DNA from: Echinometra lucunter
Taxonomy: Eukaryota; Echinodermata; Echinoidea; Camarodonta; Echinometridae
Reading direction: 5' to 3'
NCBI GenBank assembly: GCA_029962745.1
Contig: CM057154.1
Coordinates: 3,094,590 to 3,158,589, forward strand
Length of the DNA stretch: 64,000 bases
Shown: positions 25,401 through 37,400 of the stretch, piece after piece
Layout of the letters: the number at the start of each line of letters is the position of its first letter
How positions within the stretch are numbered: position 1 is the stretch's first letter
Made by a program: the position numbers and the translations under genes
The notes under the pieces: model-generated
Database searches by the model: none
The model's input: only the letters and a program-made list of their open reading frames with translations
What the model was told of the DNA's origin: nothing

Positions 25401-28400
25401 TAGGATACGAGTAGGAACAGAAGCGGTTTGAGCAGACAACCACAGACAAAAAATGAATCATAATTGATCATTTCCACGCTCAGGAAGGGTCCATTAATGG
25501 GGGATACAATATGGGAAATTAGCTTAATTTCTTTTATCATCATAAATGAATTGTTTTTGGTGTAAAGGCAGGTGGATTCCTTCCAATCTTATGTAACTTA
25601 ATAACCCAGATTTTCTTCAAACAATAGCTTTCATGTCATCCTACATTTGGTTTCCAGGCTGTTATTCTAGTCTTTGAGTTCAGACTCTGGTATGAGCCTT
25701 TCAGCAAATACTAGGATACAATGCACAGAACATTCTAACCTGACCTAAAATATAATGTGAATCATTTAAAACTGACAAGTGAGATATAATCTAGTGAAAT
25801 TACTCCTACTTATGGTTATGGGGAGAAAATTTTCTCACTTATAAATGTTAGGACCTCAACAACAAAAGTAAGCCTATATACCATGATGAGGTTAACTGGT
25901 GAACAATTTCTTCAAGAGCGATGACCTTTAGAAGGAGATGATTTTGTAATCCATATTACGCTGACTCACACTTTCACTTTAAGCATGTACTTTTAACTTC
26001 AATTTAAATCATCTCCAAATTTTGTACTTCAGTTATGTCTTCTTCAGCTTCATGTCGGCCTTCATACATGACATACCAAGGAGTTTCCGCCAAAGACATA
26101 CCAACCATAATTTGGTTTAGGGGTGAACCACACCACGACCCCATCTCATATACATTTATCCAGGTCACCATGATGCATTCCACTATCCTTGATCATCTGA
26201 CTGATTCTAAAGATGCTTTAAAGTGATTACACAATGGTAATTTTTTTTTTTATATATGATCGAGAATAGAATTCTAAGAAGAATAACATTAAAAATATGA
26301 TGATTTTCAATCGAAATCAATGCATTTTGGCTAATTTTCTCATAAAAAGTCAAGAGTTGACCAAAAAATATTTGAGTATGAGGTATGACGTAAAAGTGGT
26401 TACCCAGCTTCGCACATTGCAGTTGTGCTGCGCGCTAGCCTGTACAATATGTATTATACCTTGCACGCATTTTGCTAGAAGTGCGCGACAAGGTACCCAC
26501 TTTGACGTCATTTTGACGTCAAAGTGGGTACCCAGTTGGAACTGGGTCACAGCTGAGGGGTCAAAAATATCCTGAAATCTTACCACATTTGGGGGTTTCC
26601 TTGGCAACACGACTTTTTAAAAAGCTTTAGGCAGATGATTTTCTGCTAATAAAATCATGCTCTTTTAAATGAACTAACATTGTTTCAGCACTGGGTCCCC
26701 CCTTTAACTCATCTTGCTCTATAAATAGCTTTTCCAAAACCAGGAACTTTCATGACCTGAAAGTGCAAGGAATTGTTGAGTGCTATTTTTATGGAATGAA
26801 TTTTGTGATTTTGTAAATATCAAAGGCTATAGAAAGAGAAATGTAATCACTTTGCAGTATGATATTGTTATGAATCTGGATAATTTGCATATCTGTAAAA
26901 TTTATCATCTTCCTCAGTTTATAGTTAATAGTGATAACTTGGATGATAAACTTCAAATTTTGCATAATTACTTCGGGGGGTATTAAAAAGTAGAGTACCT
27001 AGTTTATAAAACCCTTTCCACATCTTGAATTATTCATTAACAAATCTTATCTCCATTGCTCAGCTCAATATTAAGAACAGCACAGGAGTACAAGATGCTT
27101 TTCACAAGAACTCTGCTGAACTTTAACAGAATCCACAGTATGGGTCCAAAAGAGCTGCAGGTACTCAAAACTACAATCCTGGGGAGTTTCAAGGGTTTGA
27201 GTTGGTATACAAACTCAGTGACATTTCAAAGAAGTCCAGTGCTACCTCCAAGGTGTGAACACGCTCTATGCTGTTAACCTCTACCTCCATACTAGCATTA
27301 AAGCAGGCCAAGTCAAGTACAAGTTAAACGCTATCTCCAAGGTATGAACATGCTCTATGCTTTACCTCTACCTCCATCCTAGCATTAAAGCAGGCCAAGT
27401 CAAGTACAAGTTAAACGCTATCTCCAAGGTATGAACATGCTCTATGCTTTACCTCTACCTCCATCTTAGCATTAAAGCAGGCGAGGTCAAGTACAAGTTA
27501 AACGCTATCTCCAAGGTATGAACATGCTCTATGCTTTACCTCTACCTCCATCCTAGCATTAAAGCAGGCCAAGTCAAGTACAAGTTAAACGCTATCTCCA
27601 AGGTATGAACATGCTCTATGCTTTACCTCTACCTCCATCTTCGCATTAAAGCAGGCGAGGTCAAGTACAAGTTAAACGCTATCTCCAAGGTATGAACATG
27701 CTCTATGCTTTACCTCTACCTCCATCCTAGCATTAAAGCAGGCCAAGTCAAGTACAAGTTAAATGCTATCTCCAAGGTATGAACATGCTCTATGCTTTAC
27801 CTCTACCTCCATCTTAGCATTAAAGCAGGCCAAGTCAAGTAGAAGTTAAACGTTATCTCCAAGGTGTGAACATGCTCCATGCTCTACCTCTACCTCCATC
27901 TTAGCATTAAAGCAGACCAAGTCAAGTAGAAGTTAAACGTTATCTCCAAGGTATGAACATACTCTGCGCTGTTACCATCTACCTCCATCCTAGCATCAAA
28001 GCAAGACAACTGAAGTAGAAGTTCAAGGTAATTTCTCATACCTTAAGCAAGGGGTGTATCCAGGATTTTCTAAAAGGGCAAGAGGGAAAATTCTAAAGCA
28101 AAAAAAAAAAAAAAAGACCTTTTGTGTATCACATTTTCAGCTACATTTCAGTTAGCCATTTTGAAAGGAGGGCATGCAGGCATAATTTTGAATTTGTGGA
28201 CACAAACAGCTCATAAACTGAGCAAAGTGAGTATCAGACAGGGGCAGGGGCAGGTCATCCCCCTATTTCTGACCATGCAGAAAGGCATATGGCTACATCA
28301 CAGACCAGCACACCATCTCACACTCTGCTGATGATGCAAACCAATCGCATGTACCTCGGAGGGGAGGCCAATTAACCATGATAAGACAAGTCTCTGTACT

Positions 28401-31400
28401 TTACTCAAATCATGGATGGACGAGGCAAGAAGGTAGCAATGCTTGCTTGAAAGAGATTTTATAAGACATGTCCTGATGGGTGTTCCAAGGTATGCTTCAA
28501 CAACATTTCCTCAAGGCTTTATTTTGTCAGATTATAAAGTTAAGGTTAAGGATGTATAGGGTTTTAGGCTAGTTTCAAGTTTAGGGTTAGGGTACGGCAT
28601 AACCCTGGGTCAAGGGATAAGTTAGAAATTTTGTTCGTGTAGTATTAAAAAAGATGTGGAACTATCATCACTGCACCAGAATGCGGCAGTGACAATTGTC
28701 TGTCAATCATAACACTGACGCCTAACTTCATGTCAGATCTCAAGCAAGTCCTGAATTACCCCATTCACTCAAATCTCAAATAATTGAAAAATGTGAATAG
28801 GAAAAGCTGATTAACCTAGACCTTAAAACTGTGTATTGCTATGGGTTAAACACCCTTGCCTTGACCAAAAACTGTATCCAAGGCTAAGCCTAACTAGTGA
28901 AACACCTACCCATAATCTAACACGAACAGTGTACTTCTTAATTGAAACCTGGAGTAGGCGACAGCTGTAACCACAATAAATATTGTGTTACCTTTGTGTT
29001 AACTTCAAAGACGGTGAAATTATGATCTGCAGGTATCAGTCAATATACCTGTCAAGTCAAGTGTACCAATTAAACGAAATATGAGCATTCAATGGAAAAT
29101 TGACGGAACCACAAACTTTACAGTCATATCAAACAGATAGCGAAATGTCTCATCATCTGAGACCCATTCAGAATTATTTAGACCATTTCATATTTTCAAC
29201 ATGATTTACGGCGTCATTCTGAAAATTATAGCAACTCAGTAATGTCTTCACAAATAACAGTATCAATCAAAAAATACTAAAGATTCCACATTTTCCTGAT
29301 GAAAAAGTATTCAAATGGTTTTGAATGTTCATTTTAATCAGAATATAGCATTTCATGTACACTAATCTTTCGGTTTTAGGAACATAATCCTTTTTTCATC
29401 AACATTCATCCTTTTTAACCCCTTTCGTGACAGGAATTCTTTAAAGCCTAATGTGATCAGCTTTTATTCTTCAAATTGGCAACACCAACATTTTTCTTTT
29501 ATTGCTACATTTTTCTTATAAAACATCATGTATCTAAAATAAATATAAATTGACAGAATGTATGATGAGAAGTCATAGAGTTGCCAATTTCCAGGGAAAA
29601 ACAGTAATTTTAACATTTTCATTGCATTGCCAATTTAAGGATTTTAACGCTTATTTTCCTTTAAAAAAATTTCAGCATCAAACAACAAATATTGATGCAA
29701 CCAAAATGGGCACAGGGTAGAATTTTTTGCTCTTTCTACTCATGTATTTGGTATGATTTTTAGGGCTCTACATCAAGTTATTAGACCAAACCACATAATG
29801 CGGAACCTCTGTCACGAATGGGTTAATAATATCAGAGATATCCTTTCTACATTGTTATGAGAGTTGGATGGTGAGAAGGGGGGGGGGGGTGGAAGAAATA
29901 CTTATTTTTGGCAACAGAGCTTCAGCAGCTCCATAACCTTCTTGCTCAACAGAGAAATTCAATCCCATATAAGGTAGTGCCTTGGAGGATACACAGAACA
30001 TGACCATCATAAATCTTCTTATGATCGTGTTCAGATACCCATTACTTCAAATAAGCAAACCAAATGGAATGTTAACCCCAGCTACATCAAACTCCAACAT
30101 ATTCTACAAGATACGATACTATGAATTTAACCCAGAGCATATCTTTTGTATCCCATCTAAACCAATATTTCAACAGAAGAGAATACCTGAAACTGTGGGT
30201 GTGTTTAATGAGGGTAACAGAGGGCTAGTAAGCAACCCAAGTTCCTAACTAGCTTACCCGTTACCCTCAATAAACATGAAGCGATTTGATTACCAAACTA
30301 ACGTACCAGACTTGAGTTCCGCAAAAAGGGGGGATTTGATTACCCATTGAACGAGATCGGCGACTCAAGTTGTGGCAATAAACACAACTTGACTCCGGTC
30401 GCATTTCGTTCGGAAACTTTGGACTCCTGTTTCCGGATCAGATAAAAAATGATAAGTCCGTCAAATTTGACCTTTACTGCCAGGTCATCTTGCAGCTAGG
30501 CACAGGCTTGAGGGCTTCGGGAACTCTGATCGCGACGATAAATACAACATCCAGAGAGACCAACCGTTGTGAGCGCAATTTGTGTTCACGACTCATGTAC
30601 CCATTTCTAATTTCTAGAAAACGAGTCCCCATTAAACACACCCTGTCTTTAGTGGTCATCTATCTATACAGCCACCTGTCTATAAAGGTCACCATTACCT
30701 GCATTATCTCCCTCAGTGTGCTGTAGAACCTGACCAGAAAGGCCAAGTATCTATACAGTCACCTGTCTATTAACCCATTCGTGACAGAGGTCCACATTTT
30801 GTGGTTTGGCCTAATAACTTTTGATGCAGAGCCCTAAAAATTATACCAAATACATGAGCAGAAAGAGCAAAAAATTATACACAAACTGTGCCCATTTTGG
30901 TTGCATCAATATTCGTTGTTTGATGCTGAAAATTTTTCAAAGGAAAATAAGCACTGAAATCCTTAAATTGGCAATGTGATAGAAAGTATAAAATCACCCT
31001 TTTCCCCTGCAAATTGGCAACTTTTTGACTTCTCATCATAATTTCTTTCAATTTATATTCATTTCAGATACATGACGTTTTATAAGAAAAATGTAGCCAT
31101 AGAATAAGAATGTTTGTGTTGCCAATTTGAAGAATAAAAGCTGATCAAATCAGGCTTTAAAATAATTCCTGTCACAAATGGGTTAATGGTCACCAGCATT
31201 TAGATTATGTCCCTCAGTGTGTTGAAGAAGCTGTCAAGAAAGGCCTAGTATCTACACAGGTTACTAAGGCTTGGCTAGCCACAGCAGACAGGTATGACTG
31301 TCTCAGCAAGTCTTTTTGCAGCCATGTCACAAGGACCATACTACAGAAATGGTTCAAAAGCTCAAAAAACTTTCTTGTCCATGAAGCAATGCATTTGATA

Positions 31401-34400
31401 ATAGTATCTTCTGGAAAAACCTCTCTCTAGAAGTGAGGTTCTGAGAAGAAACCCAGAATGTAAATACCACTCATCTATATCTCTCATGAGAGATATCAAT
31501 CATGTTCTCCTGCAAGATGTATCTATTTGATAAATGATTCTCCTAGGGCCCTTCAGACAGAATCCTCCCTCCAGACTAAACATATCCCTGTTCTAAATCT
31601 TTGCTGAGAAATCCATATTCCATCATAACATCCTGCAGCATGGGGGACTACTGTGACTGTCTGTCATCTATGATGGATTTCTTTCCATGTTTGAGAATTG
31701 AAAACTGAAACTGAAATAAAGTAGTGCGATATAGTTTATTGATTAATATGTGTATAAAGGTGTTGTGGGCTAGTGGATATCTCCCCAGACTGTGGATCAC
31801 ATGGTTGGCGGTTCAAGTCCCGCTGCAGCTAGACATTTACCAACATTGCCACTCTCCACCCAGGAGTAAATGGGTACCTGTGAGAGTTGCTGAAAATCAA
31901 AGTGATTGCCTTTGTCATTGCCTTGCATGTATGCATGTGAACATTGCAAAATGGTAGGAAAGCTCTCAAAAGAGTGGAGATGGTGCACACTTGTGTACAA
32001 ACTAGAAATCCAGTAATCAGGGATAATAACAGTACCATTGTAAAGAGAACTGAAGTATTACTCTCACATGTTATATTAATGTCAAGCATTATATTATCAT
32101 AATCATTAACAGAAAATGTACATGAAGTAATTACTAATATCATTATCATTTTATTCAGCAAAGACAAGCAAGAAAACAGAGTACGAAACAACAGCAGAAT
32201 ATAAAAGAGAGTCACACGGATGCCGGGAAAAAGAACAAAATAAACTAAACAACTGTATCCCAAAGGTTTTCTTTTCCTATCATATTAACTTCTAAAAAGC
32301 TTTTAATCACAGGTTCTCAAGTTTTCAAGACCATGGCTATCTCCTAAGCTACATGTATTTATACTTCCTCATTCAAAACAACAACTTTTATGTTGGATAA
32401 GACTAAGGTCAGAACAACAAACTTCAGTGCCCTCATTCTTTGCTCTTTATGCCAACTGCAACTCCTCCTAATTTCTTCTTCAAAACTGCAATATTTTTGT
32501 AAGGAACATGCACCTCAGGCTACTTTATCATAACAATAACTTTATTCCCTTTTGTCGCTCCCTAAACGAAGGTTCCCAATAAATCAGATCTGACATTTCT
32601 AATGGTGAATTGGAATGAATTCCAAATTGCCCTGTATCTAGAGCTTTGCTTGTGGAATGACTTTTGTGGATTGCAAGCCCACTTAGCCCACCATGGAAAT
32701 AATTTTTCCTTTAAAAAAAATGGTATCTCAGGCAAAGAATGTGGTGACAGGACAAACGTTGCTTTGTTTCCAGCCCCGTATCCACACCGCACATGTCTGC
32801 ATGCATTAATGAGACAGGCACAGGCAATGCAGCATGGGTAATATGGCTGTGACACGTTTATCGGCACGTACGAGGCCCACCTCAAACCAATAAAGGCAAC
32901 ATTACCAAGAAATGGAATTTGAACTTGGTCTGTGGGCTGTTTTCTTTGAGGATTAATCTAATGTAAGACTAGAGAAAAAGGAGTTTGTCCTAATGTGGAG
33001 GTTTAGAGCACAATGTGGTGAATTGTGGTATGTGTGTACTTATGATTGGATAGGGAATGTGGGAAAATTAAAGAGATTGGTGTATTGATTCAGCAATATA
33101 GTGGTGCAATTATAGAGAACTATTCAATTGCTTTTTTAAAATAAAGTTTAATCTAACCACAATTGTGTGTGGTAGCTGTTTGTTTAAATTATATTATGCC
33201 AAGATGTGATTTATTAGGGTAATTCAGGAATTATCAGTATGAAAGCTTGAATAATAGAAGATAGACGTATGAATCATTAAACTCAAATTCACAAAGGCAA
33301 AGGGCATGAAAGTGAAAGGAAGGCTATGAAAAGGAGAGAGAGGAAAATAGAGATCAAGGATGATGGAGACAAAAGTACAGATGATGGAGATGAAGATAAA
33401 GAGAGGGATGATGGTGGATGGAAAGATGGAGAGAGAGAGAGAGAGAGGGGAGAGGGAAAAGGAGAGAGAGAAGGGTAGAGAGAGGGTAGGAAGAGAGTAA
33501 GAGAGAGAAAGAGATAGACAGGGCTGCGTTTCACAAAACCATCATTAAGTATAAGTTCATGGACATACCATTGAAATGCGTGTTAATTCTACAACATGCA
33601 TTTCAATGGGATGTTCAAGAAGTTAGAGTGATGACGGTTTCGTGAAACGGCTAATCTACAATGTTTAGACTTGTCTGATGAAGAAAAGAGAAAAAGATCA
33701 TGGGAACTGATTAAAAATAATTCATACAAGTCACAAATGAAAGAGTTCAAAATTAGCTAGCTAAGAATTTAAAAAAAAAAAAATCTTGAAAGCTGTTCAA
33801 AATTGGCAAACAAATAAGGAAAGTAAGTATATAAATATAGACACAGGTGCCAGCAGAAGGTCAGGAATGCTACACATTTGACAAAGGTAAAAGGCGTTTT
33901 ATAAAGGGTGCAATTTATAGCTCCACTTTAGCAGGCCAGAAGCAGCATTTTGATACACAGTGAATTCAAAGCATGGCTTGTCTGGAGCTTTTTGCAGAAA
34001 CACAACTTTAAAGAAAAAGAAACAAATTTCCTGAAAGGTTCAGTACGCAAATCCATAAGGAGAGCTTGAATTTGTGTGGAGAAAATACATGCAGCTATAA
34101 CAGAATACCGTGAAATAGTGTTTCAAAGCTGGGTTCCACATCTGTTTCACAGCACTGATTCTGGCTTGGCAATTAAGCTATAAATGCACCCTGAGAAAAA
34201 TGGATTAAAAAAGGGATTGATAAAGGGAAGAACATCACTGCTACTTTGAACATTGCAGGTCAGCTGAGGTCACTTGAAGCAGCACTTTGCAAAAGCATAA
34301 GCAGCACACACAAAGCACAGAGAGTAGATTCAAGGGTTGCTAAAGCTGGGTTCCTTGCAGATATAAGATGTAAAAGAGCATATGTTACATGTACATTTAA

Positions 34401-37400
34401 AAACTACATTGTGTATCCTGACATTAGAAGATCCAAGAAGAAGATTAGAAGATCCAAAGCCTTCATAAACACAAATGCAGTTCCAGAATAAACGATGAAT
34501 AAAGATAACGCTTTTTTACCACATAACCTGCACTTTTAAATTATTTTGTAAGCAGAGTAGAATATTTTTTAGTTGGTTTTGAGAGATTTTTACAAACTCA
34601 ACGTACCAGGTTCACCTCCCAACTCATACTTGCCTTTATAACCAGGCAGACATGCAATTAAAAGAAAAGGAAAAAAACTTAAATATTCAAAATCATAAGC
34701 ATTATTTTAAAAAGCATAAGCATGAACAAAATCACAAATGATTCAAATCAAAATAACAATTTTATCTTATATGCATATAAACAAGAATTAATATTCCAGT
34801 TTTTTGTGCAGAAAGGTACAACCCTTGACATTTTTTTTTCCCCAAAAGATGTTTTACAACACATTCATATGTGATTAGGGTGTTAGTATATCATAATTTG
34901 AGAAGGAATGGGGTTTGGAGAGGGAAAGAGGATCCGAAGTAAGCCTGCATTATCTATGTTCTATGAATCCTTACAGAAAGGTACAGGAATACATCTGCAT
35001 CTTAAGTCTAAAAGACACCAACAAAAATATAAAAATGGTAATAAGATTATTGCAAACAGAACTTATTTACAGCAAGTTTTAAATGTCTTTGGGGAGCGTG
35101 CATTTTGATTTTTTTCTTGGGGGGGAGGGAGAGAGGGGGTCCTGCATGAGGGGAGAGAAAGAGGCTGTTTCTGTACATTGATCTAGCTTTGAGATCCCAA
35201 TACCAAAGCGCCAAAGTGAAAAAAATATAAGCATAAAGCCCTTTAACGGCAAAGTCCACCCCAGAAGTTTCACTGTTTCAATAAAAGGAGTTAAATTTGA
35301 ATAGTATTTTAAAAAAAGAAATGAGCAAAATCGGGCAAAAAATAAGAAAATTACACTCATTTACATTTTCTAGTATTACTCCATAGTCAATGTATGTTCA
35401 GAAGAATTGCTTTTTACATGACATACTCTGACTATGGGATGAGAAAATGTGCAACTTCCAAGAAAATGGGGAAAATGTGAAATTTCATGTACAAAGTGAA
35501 TGGAGAGCTGCTCGCATATGATGTCATCAGTGTTGCCAATTTCCAGAGCCGAGAGTAATACTAGAAAATGTAAATGAGTGTAATTTTCTTATTCTTTGCC
35601 CGATTTTGCTCATTTCTTTTTAAAATGCTGTTCAAATTTAACTCCTTTTATTGAAACAGAGAAACTTCTGGGGTGGACTTTCCCTTTAACATGGTTGGAC
35701 GGTTCCATACTTCAAATATGAAGAATGTTGATTTTAAAAATCAATGAAACAGGTTAACTAACTGTAGAAATGGCAATACATGTAAATGCAACTATAGAAC
35801 CTGATAGCATGGAGTCTTGCTTGCAGTCTAAGTTCTCTTTTAAAGTTCATGATAGAGGTGCACAATCCATACATATGGGGTCTATGGTACATGGTGCACT
35901 GTGTGGTTTATTAAGTGTGTGATCTATGGTACACTTGTGCAAATGATCTGTGCAATATAATAAATGGCTTGAGGTGTATGATCTCTTGATGAGTGTATCG
36001 GGCACAAAGGCAATACCATTGATGACACATGATATGACCTATAGTGGTTACCCGAAGCCATTGACCTACATGTGTAATTTAAAGCATGGAGTCTATGGGT
36101 CTTCATAGAATTCTTCTACATGTACACATAATATCTGGGCCCCCATCTTATGAACAGTTGACATCAATCACAGCTCTACACTACAGAGATGTGAATTTGA
36201 AAGTTTAGATATTGACTGGAGAAATTGCCATCTATCCACACATTAGTCTAAACTTTCTTTATAACCCACTGAATACAAAGCCTAAGATAACTAGGGCTAG
36301 GGTCTATGGAAAATGTGTGTTATACTGATATCAAATCATACCGAATGCATCAAGACAGGGCTAGAGTATTGCAGAAAAGTCTTTCTTTCAATACTTGCTC
36401 AATGACCTGTGCGCAAAAGCAAACACTGCAGCAAAGCTCTTGCAGAATGCAGCTGCAAATGACTGGGTGGCATGAGTCTAGTTGGACTTACAATTCTGTA
36501 TTTGTGATTGTGCAGCTTCTAACTCCTGTAGGAGCGAGTCTAATTCTGATACTGGCATGGCGGCCATCCTGGGTGGGGCTGGGGTGGGTTGGTAGGTGCT
36601 GTTCTGATAGCTGGCAGTAGCTGCCTGGTCGTATCTAGAAAGAGAGAGAGAAAAATAAAATGGAGACAAAGAAAGATTGACAGGGAAAGGATAAATAGAG
36701 AGAGAAAGGAATAAGAGAGAGGAATAAGAGAGAGGAAGAGAGAGAGAGAGAGAGAGAGCGAGGATAAAAGGGACAAAGAAAGATGGAAAGGGAGAGAGGG
36801 AATGGGAGAGAAAACAGGATAGAGGGAGGAAAGAAGATAAGGGCAGCCAGGGTTGGGCAGAAAAACAGAATTAGGAATTTACAAGACCGTATAATAACAG
36901 ATATTAAAACTTGAATACCTACATGTACACCTACTTGCCCAGCTCAAATGGGTTCATCCATCAATATGACAATATTCTATCAGTTGCATTTTTCATCATA
37001 ATTTTCCTAGGAACTGATATCAAGATTATATTTTGAGTTTTTGGTGCTGAATAAATGCAATAAAATGCTACAAAGGACCTAACATTACATGTTAACAAGG
37101 ACATACTGATATTCTTTTTCAACAATCCTCTTTCCATTCATTTTACATATATCTCCAGTCTGGACCACTACTTTTCATGTTAAATGGGGGGGGGGGGAGA
37201 GGGTGTTCAATCCACCTTAACTACAGCAATACAAATGTTTCTTGATCATTACATGTACATACATTTAATAATGTTCCATTCTTTACTAGGGCAAAGAGGT
37301 GGTTTTTACCTGAATACTGTAGGCTTTGCTGTAGGCTTTAATGTGGGCTTAGGCAGTGTCGGTGGGGGTTGTCTACCATTCGATCTCGACCTGGCTGGTT

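Larger units (their letters stand above)
21741..36491 (-). other. Large paxillin intron (14.75 kb) between LD2 and LD3-like exons
   Basis: Donor T|GTAAGT at 36491, acceptor CCCCAG. Contents: a Tc1/mariner-like MITE, the 23.8-kb MITE, a 41-bp hairpin, an 87-bp minisatellite, two piggyBac-like MITEs, a tRNA-derived SINE, GA-rich simple sequence near 33300-33520, a small fold-back at 33524-33652 and the fold-back at 35243-35689. Stretches 24140-26490 and 28030-29410 show nothing recognisable. No further paxillin exon seen. Confidence 0.8.

Noticed and set aside
27240..28030. CRISPR-like regular repeats
   Set aside because: The whole 87-bp unit repeats without unique spacers, and the DNA is animal; it is a minisatellite.
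31759..31835. Functional tRNA gene
   Set aside because: A and B boxes are present, but acceptor and anticodon stems do not pair; a SINE head fits better.
33289..33534. Ser/Leu/Pro-rich minus-strand frame
   Set aside because: Translation of a GA/CT-rich simple sequence; no paxillin phase or domain.
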